Of a stretch of 64,000 bases of DNA, positions 47,446 through 59,342 are shown piece by piece. The stretch is from Monocercomonoides exilis (taxonomy: Eukaryota; Preaxostyla; Oxymonadida; Polymastigidae), in assembly GCA_001643675.2 (NCBI GenBank), contig LSRY02000010.1, positions 1,863,501-1,927,500 of the forward strand, in the 5' to 3' direction. The position numbers and the translations under genes are program-made. Below the pieces are notes generated by a model. That model saw only the letters and a list, made by a program, of their open reading frames with translations. It had not been told where the DNA came from and searched no databases. Each line of letters starts with the position of its first letter. Position 1 is the stretch's first letter.

Positions 47446-50400
47446 TTACACATTGTTGCTCATCTCTTGTTCCTTGTCTTTACCAACATCATCCGAGTTG
47501 TACTTCGATCTTCTCTTCTTCACAACCACCATCACCACAATCACTATCACAACCACTGCTATCACAAACACAATCGGAACCACAACCGCCACAGCAATCA
47601 CTCCTGCGTTTGCCTTCCGTTCGTCTTTCTTCTCTGGTTCAGGCTCTGGCTCCTTCTTTTCCTTCAGATACTTCTCATACACATCCTCTGGCTCAGCATT
47701 CTCATCTGCTGCTCCGACAACCCACCCTGCTTTACCTTCATCGTAGCCCTTTGCAAACTCAAATGCATTATCCTGCTTGCTGAATGAGTCAAAATCTGGA
47801 GCCACAATGCACAACGACGCTCCTGATGTTCCTTTCCCGCTGTTTGTCCCGTCAATCTCCAGTTTGTTCTCTCCTGGAAGCTCAAGATTCCCACTCACAT
47901 GCTTCATCTCAATATATATCGCTCCCGACTTCCCGTTTTCTGCCTTGCACTCCTTGAATGTGCATGCCTTTGTCCTTCCCATACTCACCTTCGAATTCTC
48001 CTCTCCCAGCGCTATCTCCACCCCTGCCGTCTTCCCACTCTTCGACTTCACCCCTTCCATCCGAAGCCCTTCAACAACCACGATCGTCCCTTTTGTCTCT
48101 TCTGCCCCTTCATTCTTTTTGTTCTCTTTTCCTTCTCCTTTTATTCCATTTTTGATGCTCATCGCTGCTCCCTCTTCCACTTCCACCTTCTTCACTTCCA
48201 CATCCTCAATCACAACTTTCTTTGCTCCTTCAACCAAAAATGGTATCACTTTGAACGAAACTGTTTTCTCATCATCAATACATTTAGCTCCTGTCATCTT
48301 CAGTGAGCCTGCACTCACTTTCACAAGATGGATTCCAACAATATCTCCTGTTGCAGGTCGTACAAAGTCACAGTTCAAAATTGAAAGCGATGTTGATTCT
48401 GCATCAGCATGAATAAGCGCTAATCCAACTTCATTGGCTTTCAATTCACCTTCATCTTGTGTAATTGTTGTTGAGAAGTCAAAAATCAAATTCTTGAATG
48501 CTACCGTTTTCTCGCATGTAAATAAATCGTTTTCATCTGTTATTGCGCAGTCAATTTCAGCTTTCTCGTTTGCTCCTTTTGCCTCTGTAATTCCTTCAAT
48601 TGTGATTCCCGATGCTTTATCAAGTGTTATTGCTTCAGGTTTCAGAGCTGCGGTTTCAGTTTCGGCTTTGATGACTTTAATATCAAATCCTTGATCGCTC
48701 GTTTCTGCAAGCAATTCATACGCTTCTTTCAAACTGCCAATCGGTGCTTCCTTCTTCACTCCTTCTCCTGCCCCTTCACTCTTCACAAATACCTCTGTCG
48801 GTTGATCAAAATATTTTATTGTAAAGTCAACATCTTTGTCATCACTATCTCCTTTCGCAGCAACAAACCATCGATTATTTTCAAGCGTGTAACCAGCAGC
48901 AAAACTGCTTTTCATCGCTTCTGCAATGTTTTTATGAATGTTTTCTGGAACATCTAAATATAATCCCGTTTTCTTGATTGATTCAGCTGTTCCAACTGTG
49001 CACTCAGTGAATACCAAATTGCTTCCTGTTTCTGGCCAACTCAATTTGGAAGCATCTCCAATTTCCGTCATCTTCAAATAGATTCCTCCCGATTTTCCAT
49101 TTTCGCAGGTGCATGCAGTAAATGTTGTTGCACCTGTATCTCCAATAGTGAATGAACTTTCAGCATTTTCGCTCTCAACGTACAATGCTCCACTTATTGC
49201 TGTTTCTGTACTGCTTGAAGCGCAATCTGTAAATGTGCATTTGTCCAATGAAACCTCAATTTTATTTGTACTTGTGATTTTCATTACGGCACTTGTGGTT
49301 GAGGTAATCTTTTCCAATGTCAATGATGTCAATGAAACTTTTGAAGCTGTTCCGTCAACCAAAAACGGTGTCACTGAAAATTTCACTTCGTTCTCCAAAG
49401 TGCATTCATCCTGATTCATTGTCAATGTTCCTGCACTCACTTTCACAAGATGGATTCCAACTGTTTCTTCATCTGCGTTTGAAAGCATCCCAAATTTATC
49501 ATTTGGTGTTGGCCGAACAAATCTGCAGTTCACAATGCTCAATTCTGCATCTGCACCTTCTGTAACTATCAATGCAAATGGTCCTGTCACTGCTGGGCCA
49601 TCATTCTTCGCTTGTTCTCCTTCCAATGTCGATGGGAAGTTGAAGGCAAGGCTCCTGAACTCAACTCTCTTCTTGCAAGTGTATAGATCTTTTTTTGATT
49701 TTGCATCACAATCGATCTCCACTTCTGTCTCATTCACTTCGGCTTCTCCAATTGCTTCGTCAGTTTTTTGAACACCCACAATCGTAAGCAATGATAATTT
49801 TTCAAACGTAATATCTTCAGTTTTGTATGCTTTATCCGTTTTGATGATGTTGATCTTGAAGTTTTCTCCTCCAACACCCTCTCCAAACAATTTGTATGCT
49901 TCCATCAGACTTTTCTTTGGGTTGTCATAGCTCAATCCATCTTTGCTATCATCGTCTCCTTCTGCACTCACATATACATTTGTAATCGGATCAAAATACA
50001 CTTCTGTGAAATCAACTTCAGAGCTATCGTCGGTTCCTTTTGCAATAACAAAGCATTTATTTGCTTCTTTCTTGTATCCAGATGCAAAGCTTTTCTTCAT
50101 CGCTGCTGCTATCTCTCTATGGAGTTCAGTTTTCACATCCAAATATAATGCTGTGTTCTTTTCAGTATTAGAAGCTGGATCTGCTTCTCCCGCCGTGCAC
50201 TCAGAAAATACCAAGTTGGTTCCTGTTGTTGGCCATTTCAATTTGGAACCATCGCCGATTTCCGTCATTTTCAAATAGATTCCGCCTGATTTCCCATTTT
50301 TGCAGGTGCATCTTTCAAATTTTGTTTCATCATTATCTCCAATCTCAAATGTGCTATCTGTTGCGCTGCTTTCAACATACAATGCTCCACATGTTTCTGT

Positions 50401-51252
50401 TGTTGTATCTTCCGATTTGCATTCTGTAAATGTGCAGCTGTCCAATTTCACCGAAATAGCTGTATCTGTTTTGCCAACAATTTTCACCACAGCGCTTGAG
50501 CTTGATGTAATATTGCTCAATTTCAACGATGTCAATGAAACACTCGTTACTGCTCCTTCAATCAAAAATGGTGTTGCTGAAAATTTCACTTCGCTCTCCG
50601 AAATGCACTCAACAGTATCTATCGTCAATGAACCAGCGCTCACTTTCACAAGATGAATTCCAATGTCTCCCGCTTCTGGTAGTACAAAGTCACAGTTAGA
50701 AATTGTTAATGATTCTGATCCTGATTCTGCTTCATTTTCTGGTCCTGACTCTTCCTCTTCTTCTTTTGTTCCTGCAACAGCATGAATCAGCGCGAATGTG
50801 TCTGAATTAGCTTTCGATTGGCTAGCGTCTTGTTCTGATGTCGCTGTGATATCAAAAATCAAATATTTAAACGATACTTTATTTTTGCATGTAAATAAAT
50901 CGCTTTCAGCTGTTACTGTACAGTCAATTTCAACTTTCTCATTTGCATCCGCCGAACTTCCAACTCCTTCAATCGTGATTCCAGACGTTTTTTTAAATGT
51001 TATTGCTTCAGCTTCAAGAGCGTTGTTTTCATCATTTGCTTTGATAACTTTTATTGTGAGCCCATCTTCATTTTCGTCAGCAAGCAAATTATACGCTTCT
51101 TGAAAACTTCCAACAGGTGAATCAAATGTGGTTCCATTTCCTTCAGATGCACCGTTCTTTATATACACAGTTGTCGCAGTATTCTCTGTACAACTTGCCT
51201 GCAACAAAACACAAAATGCAACAAATATCGCTGAAGTAATTCCTGTCATCAA
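47446..51252 (-). CDS. Three-repeat beta-helix type I membrane protein, intact
   Basis: A single-exon gene of 1,268 codons. Residues 1-22 form a signal peptide (MMTGITSAIFVAFCVLLQAS). Three tandem modules of about 350-400 residues begin near residues 29, 424 and 817 with VYIKNGASEGNG, VYVSAEGDDDSKDG and VFVKSEGAGEGV, each followed by P-x-x-S-x-x-E-A-Y. Within each are short beta-strand segments of the pectate-lyase-like type and shared phrases such as GIHLVKVSAG and CENGKSGGIYLKMTEIG. A transmembrane helix (about 1219-1243, Val/Ile-rich) is followed by KKRRSKYNSDD and a short acidic tail. The protein should be anchored in the plasma membrane with a large extracellular solenoid, possibly for adhesion to bacteria or host gut surfaces (inference). 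A second ATG follows directly, so either of two starts is possible. Confidence 0.92.
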   Translation of the reverse strand: MMTGITSAIFVAFCVLLQASCTENTATTVYIKNGASEGNGTTFDSPVGSFQEAYNLLADENEDGLTIKVIKANDENNALEAEAITFKKTSGITIEGVGSSADANEKVEIDCTVTAESDLFTCKNKVSFKYLIFDITATSEQDASQSKANSDTFALIHAVAGTKEEEEESGPENEAESGSESLTISNCDFVLPEAGDIGIHLVKVSAGSLTIDTVECISESEVKFSATPFLIEGAVTSVSLTSLKLSNITSSSSAVVKIVGKTDTAISVKLDSCTFTECKSEDTTTETCGALYVESSATDSTFEIGDNDETKFERCTCKNGKSGGIYLKMTEIGDGSKLKWPTTGTNLVFSECTAGEADPASNTEKNTALYLDVKTELHREIAAAMKKSFASGYKKEANKCFVIAKGTDDSSEVDFTEVYFDPITNVYVSAEGDDDSKDGLSYDNPKKSLMEAYKLFGEGVGGENFKINIIKTDKAYKTEDITFEKLSLLTIVGVQKTDEAIGEAEVNETEVEIDCDAKSKKDLYTCKKRVEFRSLAFNFPSTLEGEQAKNDGPAVTGPFALIVTEGADAELSIVNCRFVRPTPNDKFGMLSNADEETVGIHLVKVSAGTLTMNQDECTLENEVKFSVTPFLVDGTASKVSLTSLTLEKITSTTSAVMKITSTNKIEVSLDKCTFTDCASSSTETAISGALYVESENAESSFTIGDTGATTFTACTCENGKSGGIYLKMTEIGDASKLSWPETGSNLVFTECTVGTAESIKKTGLYLDVPENIHKNIAEAMKSSFAAGYTLENNRWFVAAKGDSDDKDVDFTIKYFDQPTEVFVKSEGAGEGVKKEAPIGSLKEAYELLAETSDQGFDIKVIKAETETAALKPEAITLDKASGITIEGITEAKGANEKAEIDCAITDENDLFTCEKTVAFKNLIFDFSTTITQDEGELKANEVGLALIHADAESTSLSILNCDFVRPATGDIVGIHLVKVSAGSLKMTGAKCIDDEKTVSFKVIPFLVEGAKKVVIEDVEVKKVEVEEGAAMSIKNGIKGEGKENKKNEGAEETKGTIVVVEGLRMEGVKSKSGKTAGVEIALGEENSKVSMGRTKACTFKECKAENGKSGAIYIEMKHVSGNLELPGENKLEIDGTNSGKGTSGASLCIVAPDFDSFSKQDNAFEFAKGYDEGKAGWVVGAADENAEPEDVYEKYLKEKKEPEPEPEKKDERKANAGVIAVAVVVPIVFVIAVVVIVIVVMVVVKKRRSKYNSDDVGKDKEQEMSNNV

Positions 51253-51427
51253 AACCGATTTATCAGTCTTTTTAAAAATAATATGATCAATTTAAAAAAC
51301 AACTTATTTTGAATGGTACACATTAAGGTTCAAAAATAATGTGATCAATATGAACACAGTATCAGACTGCAAATACTCAAGGTTTACCAATGCAGTGGAC
51401 GGAGGAGAACGGAAAAATTCGGAATAA
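51253..51427. other. 5' flank of the beta-helix gene
   Basis: Short AT-rich spacer; promoter expected but no motif is clear. Confidence 0.4.
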
Positions 51428-52700
51428 TTGTGTTCCATAAAAAAGTATTGCAAGAAATGTTTTATCGGCTGGGGAACTGATGCTGCAAATGTGCAAGATT
51501 TTTTCGGGCAAGCGCGCAAACGGAGTGTATTTTATTGCCGATGGGTGGTGGGTGATTTTTTTGAGGCATGCAATGCTCAAGTGGGAACAGATGAAAAATT
51601 TATATTTTTGTGGTATCTTTTTTGATGGATTATTGTGTGGAATGTTTTGGAATGTCGCTGCTTGTCTGTCCCAGTGGAGCTTGAGGGATGTTTTGTTTCG
51701 TTCTCGGGAGCTTTCAGAAGGTGTGTTTTGAGTTGTTTGGGTTTGACATATTTTTTTTATTTGGATTATTTTGTTTTTCAGAGGACGTTATTGAAGTTTA
51801 TTTTTTTGCTATTATGGCAATTTTTGAGAGTGACAAAGCCCGGAGCAGAAGACGGTTGGAAGTGGCTGGTGGAATGAAAGAGAAGTGATGGAATGGATTA
51901 TTCTCAATTGTTTGTGGTGGTTCTATGGCTACTACTGAAAAAGTCGCTGACCGTTGGGAAAGATCCTTTAATAGTCCTGTTGCTGCAGGAACATTTTTTG
52001 CCGAGATGTTGAAAAAAATTATCTTGTTGGTGCTGGATTTGAGACAGTTGTGTGAAGAAGATTGGCTTGAAAAAGCAGTTTGAAAGAAGAAGGAATCATA
52101 GTACGAACTTATTATTTTTTTGAATTATTGATTTTAAAATTTTTCTTTATTTTAATCAGGATTAAGTCAAAAGAAGTGAAATAAAGGAGTTTGCAGAAAC
52201 AATAAAAAGCCTTCAAGAACATCTGTATTTGGCACATCTTGTCTGATAATTTGCTGCAAGAGAATTGGAAGAGCAACCAATATGAGTGAAGTGGAAGGGG
52301 TAAACGCGGAATGAACATCATGATTATTTAATGCTTGCGGAATACTTGGAGCTTCTTTTTCCATTGGCACTTTTGATGAAGTTGAATTCAGGTAGTTTGC
52401 TGAATGAGTGGCTCGAGGGCTGTTGAATGTTGTGGAGCTGCTTGGGGAAGCCAGATTGCATCACTCGTTTTGCAGGAAGCCAACCGTTGTTGTGAAATGC
52501 CATTCGAATTGCGGCTTTTCGGGGTTGCAATCCTTTTCTAAGTTCCAACGAGATTGAAAGAATGCTTATTCTGTTTTGATGGCAGAACAAGTGGTAAGTT
52601 TTGGATTAAGAGAATTTTGTGTTTGAAGAAATTGAGCGCGATGAATGCACAGCAATTGTTTGAGATATTTGGAAGCATGACTTGTTGATTGAAAATGTGA
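51428..52700 (+). pseudogene. Heavily decayed gene of unknown kind
   Basis: Protein-like text appears in several plus-strand frames without a continuous reading: SGKRANGVYFIADGWWVIFL, SLRDVLFRSRELSEGVF, EDVIEVYFFAIMAIFESDKA, RRLEVAGGMKEK, SVLQEANRCCEMPFELRLFG-like text near 52,480. GC content is higher than the flanks. Frequent stops and frame changes show decay. The source family is not recognised. Confidence 0.35.
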
Positions 52701-54231
52701 TGGTTTTTTGATTCTTATCTATTTTTTTCACTTCTCATTCAATTAATAAGAATACAAGAAATGGAATACGTTTGAAAAAATATTATTTTTTCTGATTGAA
52801 ATAATTGTATTATTATTGGTATGAAATATGAAAAATATTTATTTTTAAATAAGCTCGTCTCCTCACCTCTTTGAATGATGCAGCCAATCTATTATCGTTT
52901 CTTCCCATCCAATTATTTTTATTAAACTGAAGTCAAAAGAACATCTGTGTAACACCAAAAGAAAAAGAAAAAAGAAAAAAAGCAAAGGAGAAAAGATGAA
53001 ATCATCATTGCCGAAAAAATTAAAAGAATTTTTATTTTTCATGATTTCTTTCTATCTAATTCAAATAAAAAATGAATAAATAATTCATAAATTCGATAAC
53101 ACACCTCAATTTCATCAACCATTTCAATTGTAGTCTGTTCTGTCTTGTCGGACTTATTTCGGTATCGCTCGTACTGTTTCAAGGTTTGCTTCAAAATCCG
53201 CCCTGAAATCGGTAAATCAATGATTATCGTCAAAACGATCTAAGGTGATGAATTTTCCAAAAAAACGAAACAAGTGTCTTCATAGAAAAATACTTGCCAA
53301 GCGGTTACACCATTGAACGATTGATATGTTGAAATGAATTCAAAACTTCCTTTGAAATTAGATTCCGATAATGCAAAAATCTCCCTTTGCCTTCTCGAAT
53401 TCTTTCATCTTCGCTCAACCACAAAGCTTTTTGGAATATAATCTCTTTCAATGCTCAATTTACAATGCTGTTCATTGTTGCCTTGATAAGGTCTCTTATG
53501 CGTTATTATCATGCACCCAATCATCAAAAACTGCGAATTGTTGAATACTTAATCCTCTTCGTCAATCTTCCTTCAGCCTGGATAACCCATTTAAGAAAGG
53601 AACTGATAACAAAATTATCCTTAAAGCTTATAACTTCAGTCAGCACATCATATTTGAAACATTCCCGGAAACAAGCAAACACTCTGAAATAACAGAAATA
53701 ATCATTTCTGACAAGGAAAGCTTCCAGATAACTCTAAATGTGAGGGAAATAAGTGTAATATTTATGTTTGAATTTTAATTTGCAATAATGTTAAAATGCA
53801 CAGTTTAATGTGCAAATTGTTGCTTTTTTGTCACTTTTATGTAAAGTTCAAAAAAGCACCAAATTTCCCCTTCTTTGTTCTACTCAAAATGTTGAAATAG
53901 AAAAAATTTGTTATTTAATGTCGACTATATGTAGGATATTTTTCAATATGTTTAAAATTTCAATCGAAATTCAATCCAGATCCTTTGAATAAATTATTGT
54001 TGGTTCGATCAGACAGAAATAAAACTCTTTCGTATTTGGCTAAATACAACCAATTTTGCAGCTTCTTTGTGATTTATTTTTTAATACAGATTTTTTTACC
54101 AATCAAAGGAATTGAGTTTGGACTTTATCTTTGTTTTGTCAACAATCATCAATATTTGTTTTTCTGTTTGTTTTTCTGTTTTTCATTTGAAATTTTGCGG
54201 CAAATTGATCTTTGCTAAAAATAGACAGAAT
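52701..54231. other. AT-rich region with possible exon remnants
   Basis: A 94-base stretch at about 53,203-53,110 on the minus strand is open between an AG and a GT (frame TLKQYERYRNKSDKTEQ), which could be a lone exon. A plus-strand frame at 53,387-53,692 also looks partly protein-like. Neither can be joined to neighbours, so no gene is called. Confidence 0.35.
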
Positions 54232-55718
54232 GGAAATGTGTGATGAAGACAAATCCAATGACAATGTTCAAGGCCCATCTCTTGCAGACAAGTTTTCAAG
54301 TTTGTTCATTTTACTATTTTTTGAGTGTTCAGCGCTTTCCATCAAAATAAATTTATTGAAGAATTGTTTTCTGTGCTGGAGCATTGCAATGAAGATGAAC
54401 AGAGAAAGAAAATGAAGAAATGAACGGACTTGAAGAGGAAATGGACGAAGAAATGTTCGATTCTATTTTAGAAGAAAGATTATTCGACAAAACGGACAAA
54501 ATGATTGAAGAAGAGAAACTTTCAATGGAAATGCAATTTTGATGCTGAAGTGTTTTGGATATCACGATGTGCAGAAAAGAATTTGGGACAGTTGTTTTCA
54601 CATTTCTTCATTGAGCAAAAGGTTCAAAAAGACAATTGAGATGAAGTTGAGAAGAAAGAAGAAAAGGATGAAATCCTTTTGACTGATATTTGTGAATGCA
54701 CTCTTTTGCTTGACTACATGTTTTTTTCAGAATTGATTTTGATTTGCTTGCCTTGTCTTCTGAAAGTTGCATTGAGGAAAGAGGAAGACGAGGAAACACA
54801 AAAAGAAGTGGAAATGGCTTTGCTCGCTTTGAGTTGCATTTACTTACATTGCGTTTGAATATTTCAATTTTATTTTTGAAGTTATTGAATTATTTTTTCC
54901 TCCTTTTTTGCATAGAAAATGAAAAGAGAACTGTATCTGAACGAGGTCAAAGAAATTATCGAACATCATCAGGAACATCTCAATCTGACACAATTTTCTT
55001 ATCAATCAGCTTGGATGTTTTTGAAAAACAGATTGAAGCATAATGAAAGCTTGAATGAAGTCATCATAAATGAGTTGCACTTTATAAAAGAAGCAATGAG
55101 AGAAATGGAATATCTGTCGAAGCGCGTGAGTGGGAAGAGAAAAGAATTGAATTGAGCGAAATGAATACAATAATGAGATGGTAAAGAACAGTGGATTTTC
55201 GTTTTTTCCTGCGAAATACAGAATAAAGGACTTGTTGATCTTATTGGCATCATTGGAGAAGTTTTGCACTCGGCTAAGAGTTATCAGGGAAGAATAAGCA
55301 GTCCATGCATTGATTTATTAAAAACAATTGCTTGTCTCTATGCAAAAGTTGAAGACTTGCTGAAAAGTGGAGCAGTTGATGCTGTTTTAGAGAAGATTCA
55401 GTGGAATACTTTGCATGAATATGTAATGTACCAATGCTTGCCAATTTAGATGAATGTTGCAAGAAGGTTGAAAAAAGAGGAGTTTGACGAGTGAAATGAA
55501 GAGAGACATGAAGAGAAATATGAAGAGAGAGACGAAGCGAACAAAGATAAATTGGAAGAAGAAAAAAGAAAAGAGATGAAAATGAAAGTTCATGAAGAGA
55601 TGGAAGAAGAAGGATACGAAGATGTTATCTCAGCCTTTCATGAAATATTTGATTCTCTCAACGAAAGTTTCCATGATGAATTATCGTTGGATATTTCAAA
55701 ATATTTTGTGAATGTTTA
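54232..55718 (+). pseudogene. Dead copy of the multicopy helical protein family
   Basis: Same segment order as the gene at 44,781-45,688: an acidic start (ATG near 54,232 or 54,238), the intron-like gap, an acidic helical block, EEETQKEVEMALLALS-like text, ELYLNEVKEIIEHHQEHLNL (54,925-54,984), and NELHFIKEAMREMEYLSKRV. It continues past the end of that gene with GLVDLIGIIGEVLHSAKSYQ, KVEDLLKSGAVDAVLEKIQW and a C-terminal EEGYEDVISAFHEIFDSLNE ending TAA at 55,716. Several frameshifts between 54,416 and 54,900 and in-frame stops near 55,447 and 55,492 interrupt it. One intron-like break (GTAAAGAACAG...AAATACAG) near 55,180-55,220 may be genuine. The copy is presumably non-functional. Confidence 0.75.
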
Positions 55719-58700
55719 ACCAGGTTTATTTTATTTTATTTTGAGACTCAAAAATTACAACTTTTTCTTTTTTATTCATTTCTCAAAATGAGAAGAAAAA
55801 AACAGTAGAATAATTTTTAATAAAGTTTTTGCTTCATTTTTCATTATAAATGAAATATAACTTCTTTTCTTTTCTTTCCTTCAAGAATCTTCATTGAATG
55901 AATTGTTGTCCTGCATCTTCTTCAGTTAGATTCGTTTTCAGACGGATGTTCATTACTCAGATATAATTTTTTGTGATGTGTGGTTCGTTCTGTTTATTCA
56001 ATTTCTTATTGTATTTAACAATTTCAAGAAAAAGAAGAATGAAATGATAATTCTTGATAAGAATTCTTAAGCATCAAAGAAGATATGTTTGCTGTTGAAT
56101 CCAGTTATCAATATCGTTCACTTGGAATAAATCAGAAATAAATCCTCTGCTGAAATAACAAGATGTTGTTGTTCAAAAAACGCTTGAATAAAATAGTTAA
56201 TATCAATAAAATTCTTCCTTCATCTCAATAATTCTTTATCCAATCCACAAAGCGCTTGAAATAAAGTGTTCTTTTCAAAAATAAATAATAAATTAATAAA
56301 TTAATAAATTAATAATTTATTTGACTTTCAATTTCTTTCATTTCTTCTACAAACTATTTTTTCAATTGATTTATAAGCTCAGTAGTTTCATTTATAAATC
56401 AATATTCACTTGCTCGTTCATCAAATTTGAACGTTTCTCTTCCTGACTTTTGAGTAGTTTTTCGTTTTTCTGCTTCTTTTCTCGTTATACCAAATTACAC
56501 GTGATTTCAGAGAACAAAAGAAGAGAAGTCAAAGATTGGAGATTTATCAGATGAAGGATAATTCAAAGAAAATTTTCATTGAAGCTCTGTTGAGATTTTT
56601 AAAAAGGCGGAAATAAGAATGATTGTAATTGAAAAAATGTTAATTTCATACGATTATCAAAATATGCAACGTTGGAAAAACATCACTCAAGAATGATTTT
56701 CCTTCAGTTCCTTCCAACATCAATTTGCATCAAACAGAAGACTTTGATATGTCTGTAAATGAAGTAGGTTCATTTTCACCTGCAAACAGCACGAAGGCAT
56801 TCCTTTATAAACAGCAGATGTTTGATCTGTGGCACCTATTTTAGGCTGCTTCTGTATTGCTTCCCCATTATTTCCGTTTTTGTTCATTTGATCTCTTTCA
56901 TCATTTGATAAATGCAATTTTTGCTTCTCATCCATAAAGGAAGGCTTTTTCCAACATCTTCTTTTTAAGTTTTTCGTTCTCCTGATTTTTTTTCTTTAAC
57001 ATCGCATTTCCATTGCAGTTAAAATTTTGTTTGAGTTGATTGTGAAAGGTCGTTCATTTCAGGCTGCTGATGCATCGATGAAGATAAGATTATTTCAGAA
57101 AAGCGCAAATAAATATTAATGATGACAGATATGGATATGCGCAAATGCTGTTGGAGAAAAGTTTGTTGAAATGCAGGTTCATTCAAATGACCTTCTCTTG
57201 TTTTAGGTTCTTTGATCACACATTATTCAGCTTGGATGTCTTCTTCTTGCAATGATATTTTGAAGTTTTTCTTGAAAGATAACTATTTTATGTGAAGTCG
57301 CAAATTATAAGAAGGATATTTGTTAGCGATGAAGCATCAATCGCAGGAAACTCGGTATGATAGGCATGTGCTCGGAAATAGACTAATATCAGTTTCAAAG
57401 TCCTTTTCCGAGTTGATCAAAACTTTAGTTGCATGCAGATTTGAATAGTTGAAACTATTTTAAGCTTTTAATAACTAAAAAAGTTCAATTTAGTTGCCTT
57501 AATCAATAATATTCATGAAATTTCAAGTGAATTTTTGTAGTAATCTGCCTGCGTATCATTATATGTCAAAAATTATAAAAATTCAATATTTTTCAAAATA
57601 TTTAAATAACGAGCTTCAAAAAAAACATGAAAAAATAAGCATACAAAATGTATTCTAGAACTGCATTTTCATTGTCCAACTGTGAAATTTTTGCATCTCT
57701 CAAGCACTCCTGATCAAAAGAATTCTCACGCAGTTATGACGAAAGGTTATGGATTTTTGTTGTAGATAAATTAAGAAACATGACCCAGATATTCCAGGTT
57801 GAAAAATGAGGAGGAACAAAAATGTCTATTCTTCAAACAAAATGGTCTAATAATGAATGTTAAGGAAAGTCATAAATAAAATCATTCAAACGGTCTGTGT
57901 GCAATGTAGTTGTAAATAACATGCAGTTGACTACTCAAATATTCAACAAATTAGCAAAACGTTATCATCTCACAAGCGGTGTTATTATTTTCACCTAATG
58001 ATTAAATTTAGTATGTAACATGATCATATTTTTCATCAAAAAGAATATATGACCAAAACATTTTTTTTCATGGATTTTTCTCTTTATATAATGTGGAAGA
58101 TGACGTTGTATGGCTTTTTGACCATTAATAACATGTTGAAGAGAAAAACCACAAAAAATTTTAAAATACTAATTTTTGACGATTTTGATTCAAGAACATT
58201 GAAGTGTAAAAACATGACTTTGTATATTTTTTGACAAATGGAAGATAAAGAGATTGCAATGAACAAGGTTGGATCAAGAAATAATGGAAGCGTTGAAAAG
58301 ATAAATCGGATTTATTCAAACATTAACAAAACATACCAAACAAAGATAAAATTTTCACAAAAAAGTATTTTTTTGGAAAATTGAAAGATGACACAACAAT
58401 ACGAAATTGATTACACATAATGTTTCAATGGTAATGATAATAATTATTTGTAGGTTACTTAGGAAAAAGGGGGAATCATTTTTCATCTGATCATTTCCGT
58501 TCATTTTGAGTTTTCTATTTTTTCTTTTACTGATATATAAGACTGGTTTTTTGAGGTGAAATGGATTATAACATGAATGATATATCACTATTGAAACTTT
58601 CATCCAATATGTTTGGACTTTTTTTTTTTACGAAAATTTTTTTGAAAAAGTGTGTGTCAGAATTTCGAAACTCAAATAATTGTGTGTCTCGATGGAGATG

Positions 58701-59167
58701 GGGAATTGAGCCAAATCCTTTCACCTAAATCTTAGTTATGAATTATCGGTGATATTCCAAAACACAGAAAAAATATAAAAAATTACAAAATATTCACATT
58801 AATTGACTTTTCTTCACTCAGGTTATTATAGAAAATGAGATAAAATGAAATTTTATAAATTTGACTCAGAATTTTCATTTAAAATAAAAATATGGAATAT
58901 ATTAGTTAAGTGATATAGTGTTTATAGAAATAATATCAGGTTAATATCTGCAGTATTCGTGGAGATATGAATTTTTGAATGATTTTTCAGTCATTTTCCA
59001 GTCAAACCAGAAAATATTTTTTTTCTCTCGAAAGTAAGGTCTGTCAACAATGCCACATATCAACATCCTCTAGTGTACCAAATGTGTGTCCACTATTAAA
59101 TAATCCATAAAATACCATGGTTCGAACCAGAGTTGTAAAATAAAAGTTATCCCCTTTGTAACTTTGC
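55719..59167. other. Gene-poor AT-rich subtelomeric DNA
   Basis: No intact gene. An (AATAAATT)-type repeat lies at about 56,277-56,318. Short protein-like minus-strand frames at 56,720-56,935 and 57,019-57,219 cannot be joined and have no recognised family. The 3' part flanks the truncated rRNA gene. Confidence 0.6.
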
Positions 59168-59304
59168 TGTCACGGGACATAGGGATAACTGGCTTGTGGC
59201 AGCCAAGCGTTCATAGCGACGTTGCTTTTTGATTCTTCGATGTCGGCTCTTCCTATCATTGCGAAGCAGAATTCGCCAAGTGTTGGATTGTTCACCCACT
59301 AACA

Positions 59305-59342
<38 letters not shown>

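Noticed and set aside
55719-58650. Short frames of 60-90 codons
   Set aside because: AT-driven, no splice-consistent extension and no recognised domain.
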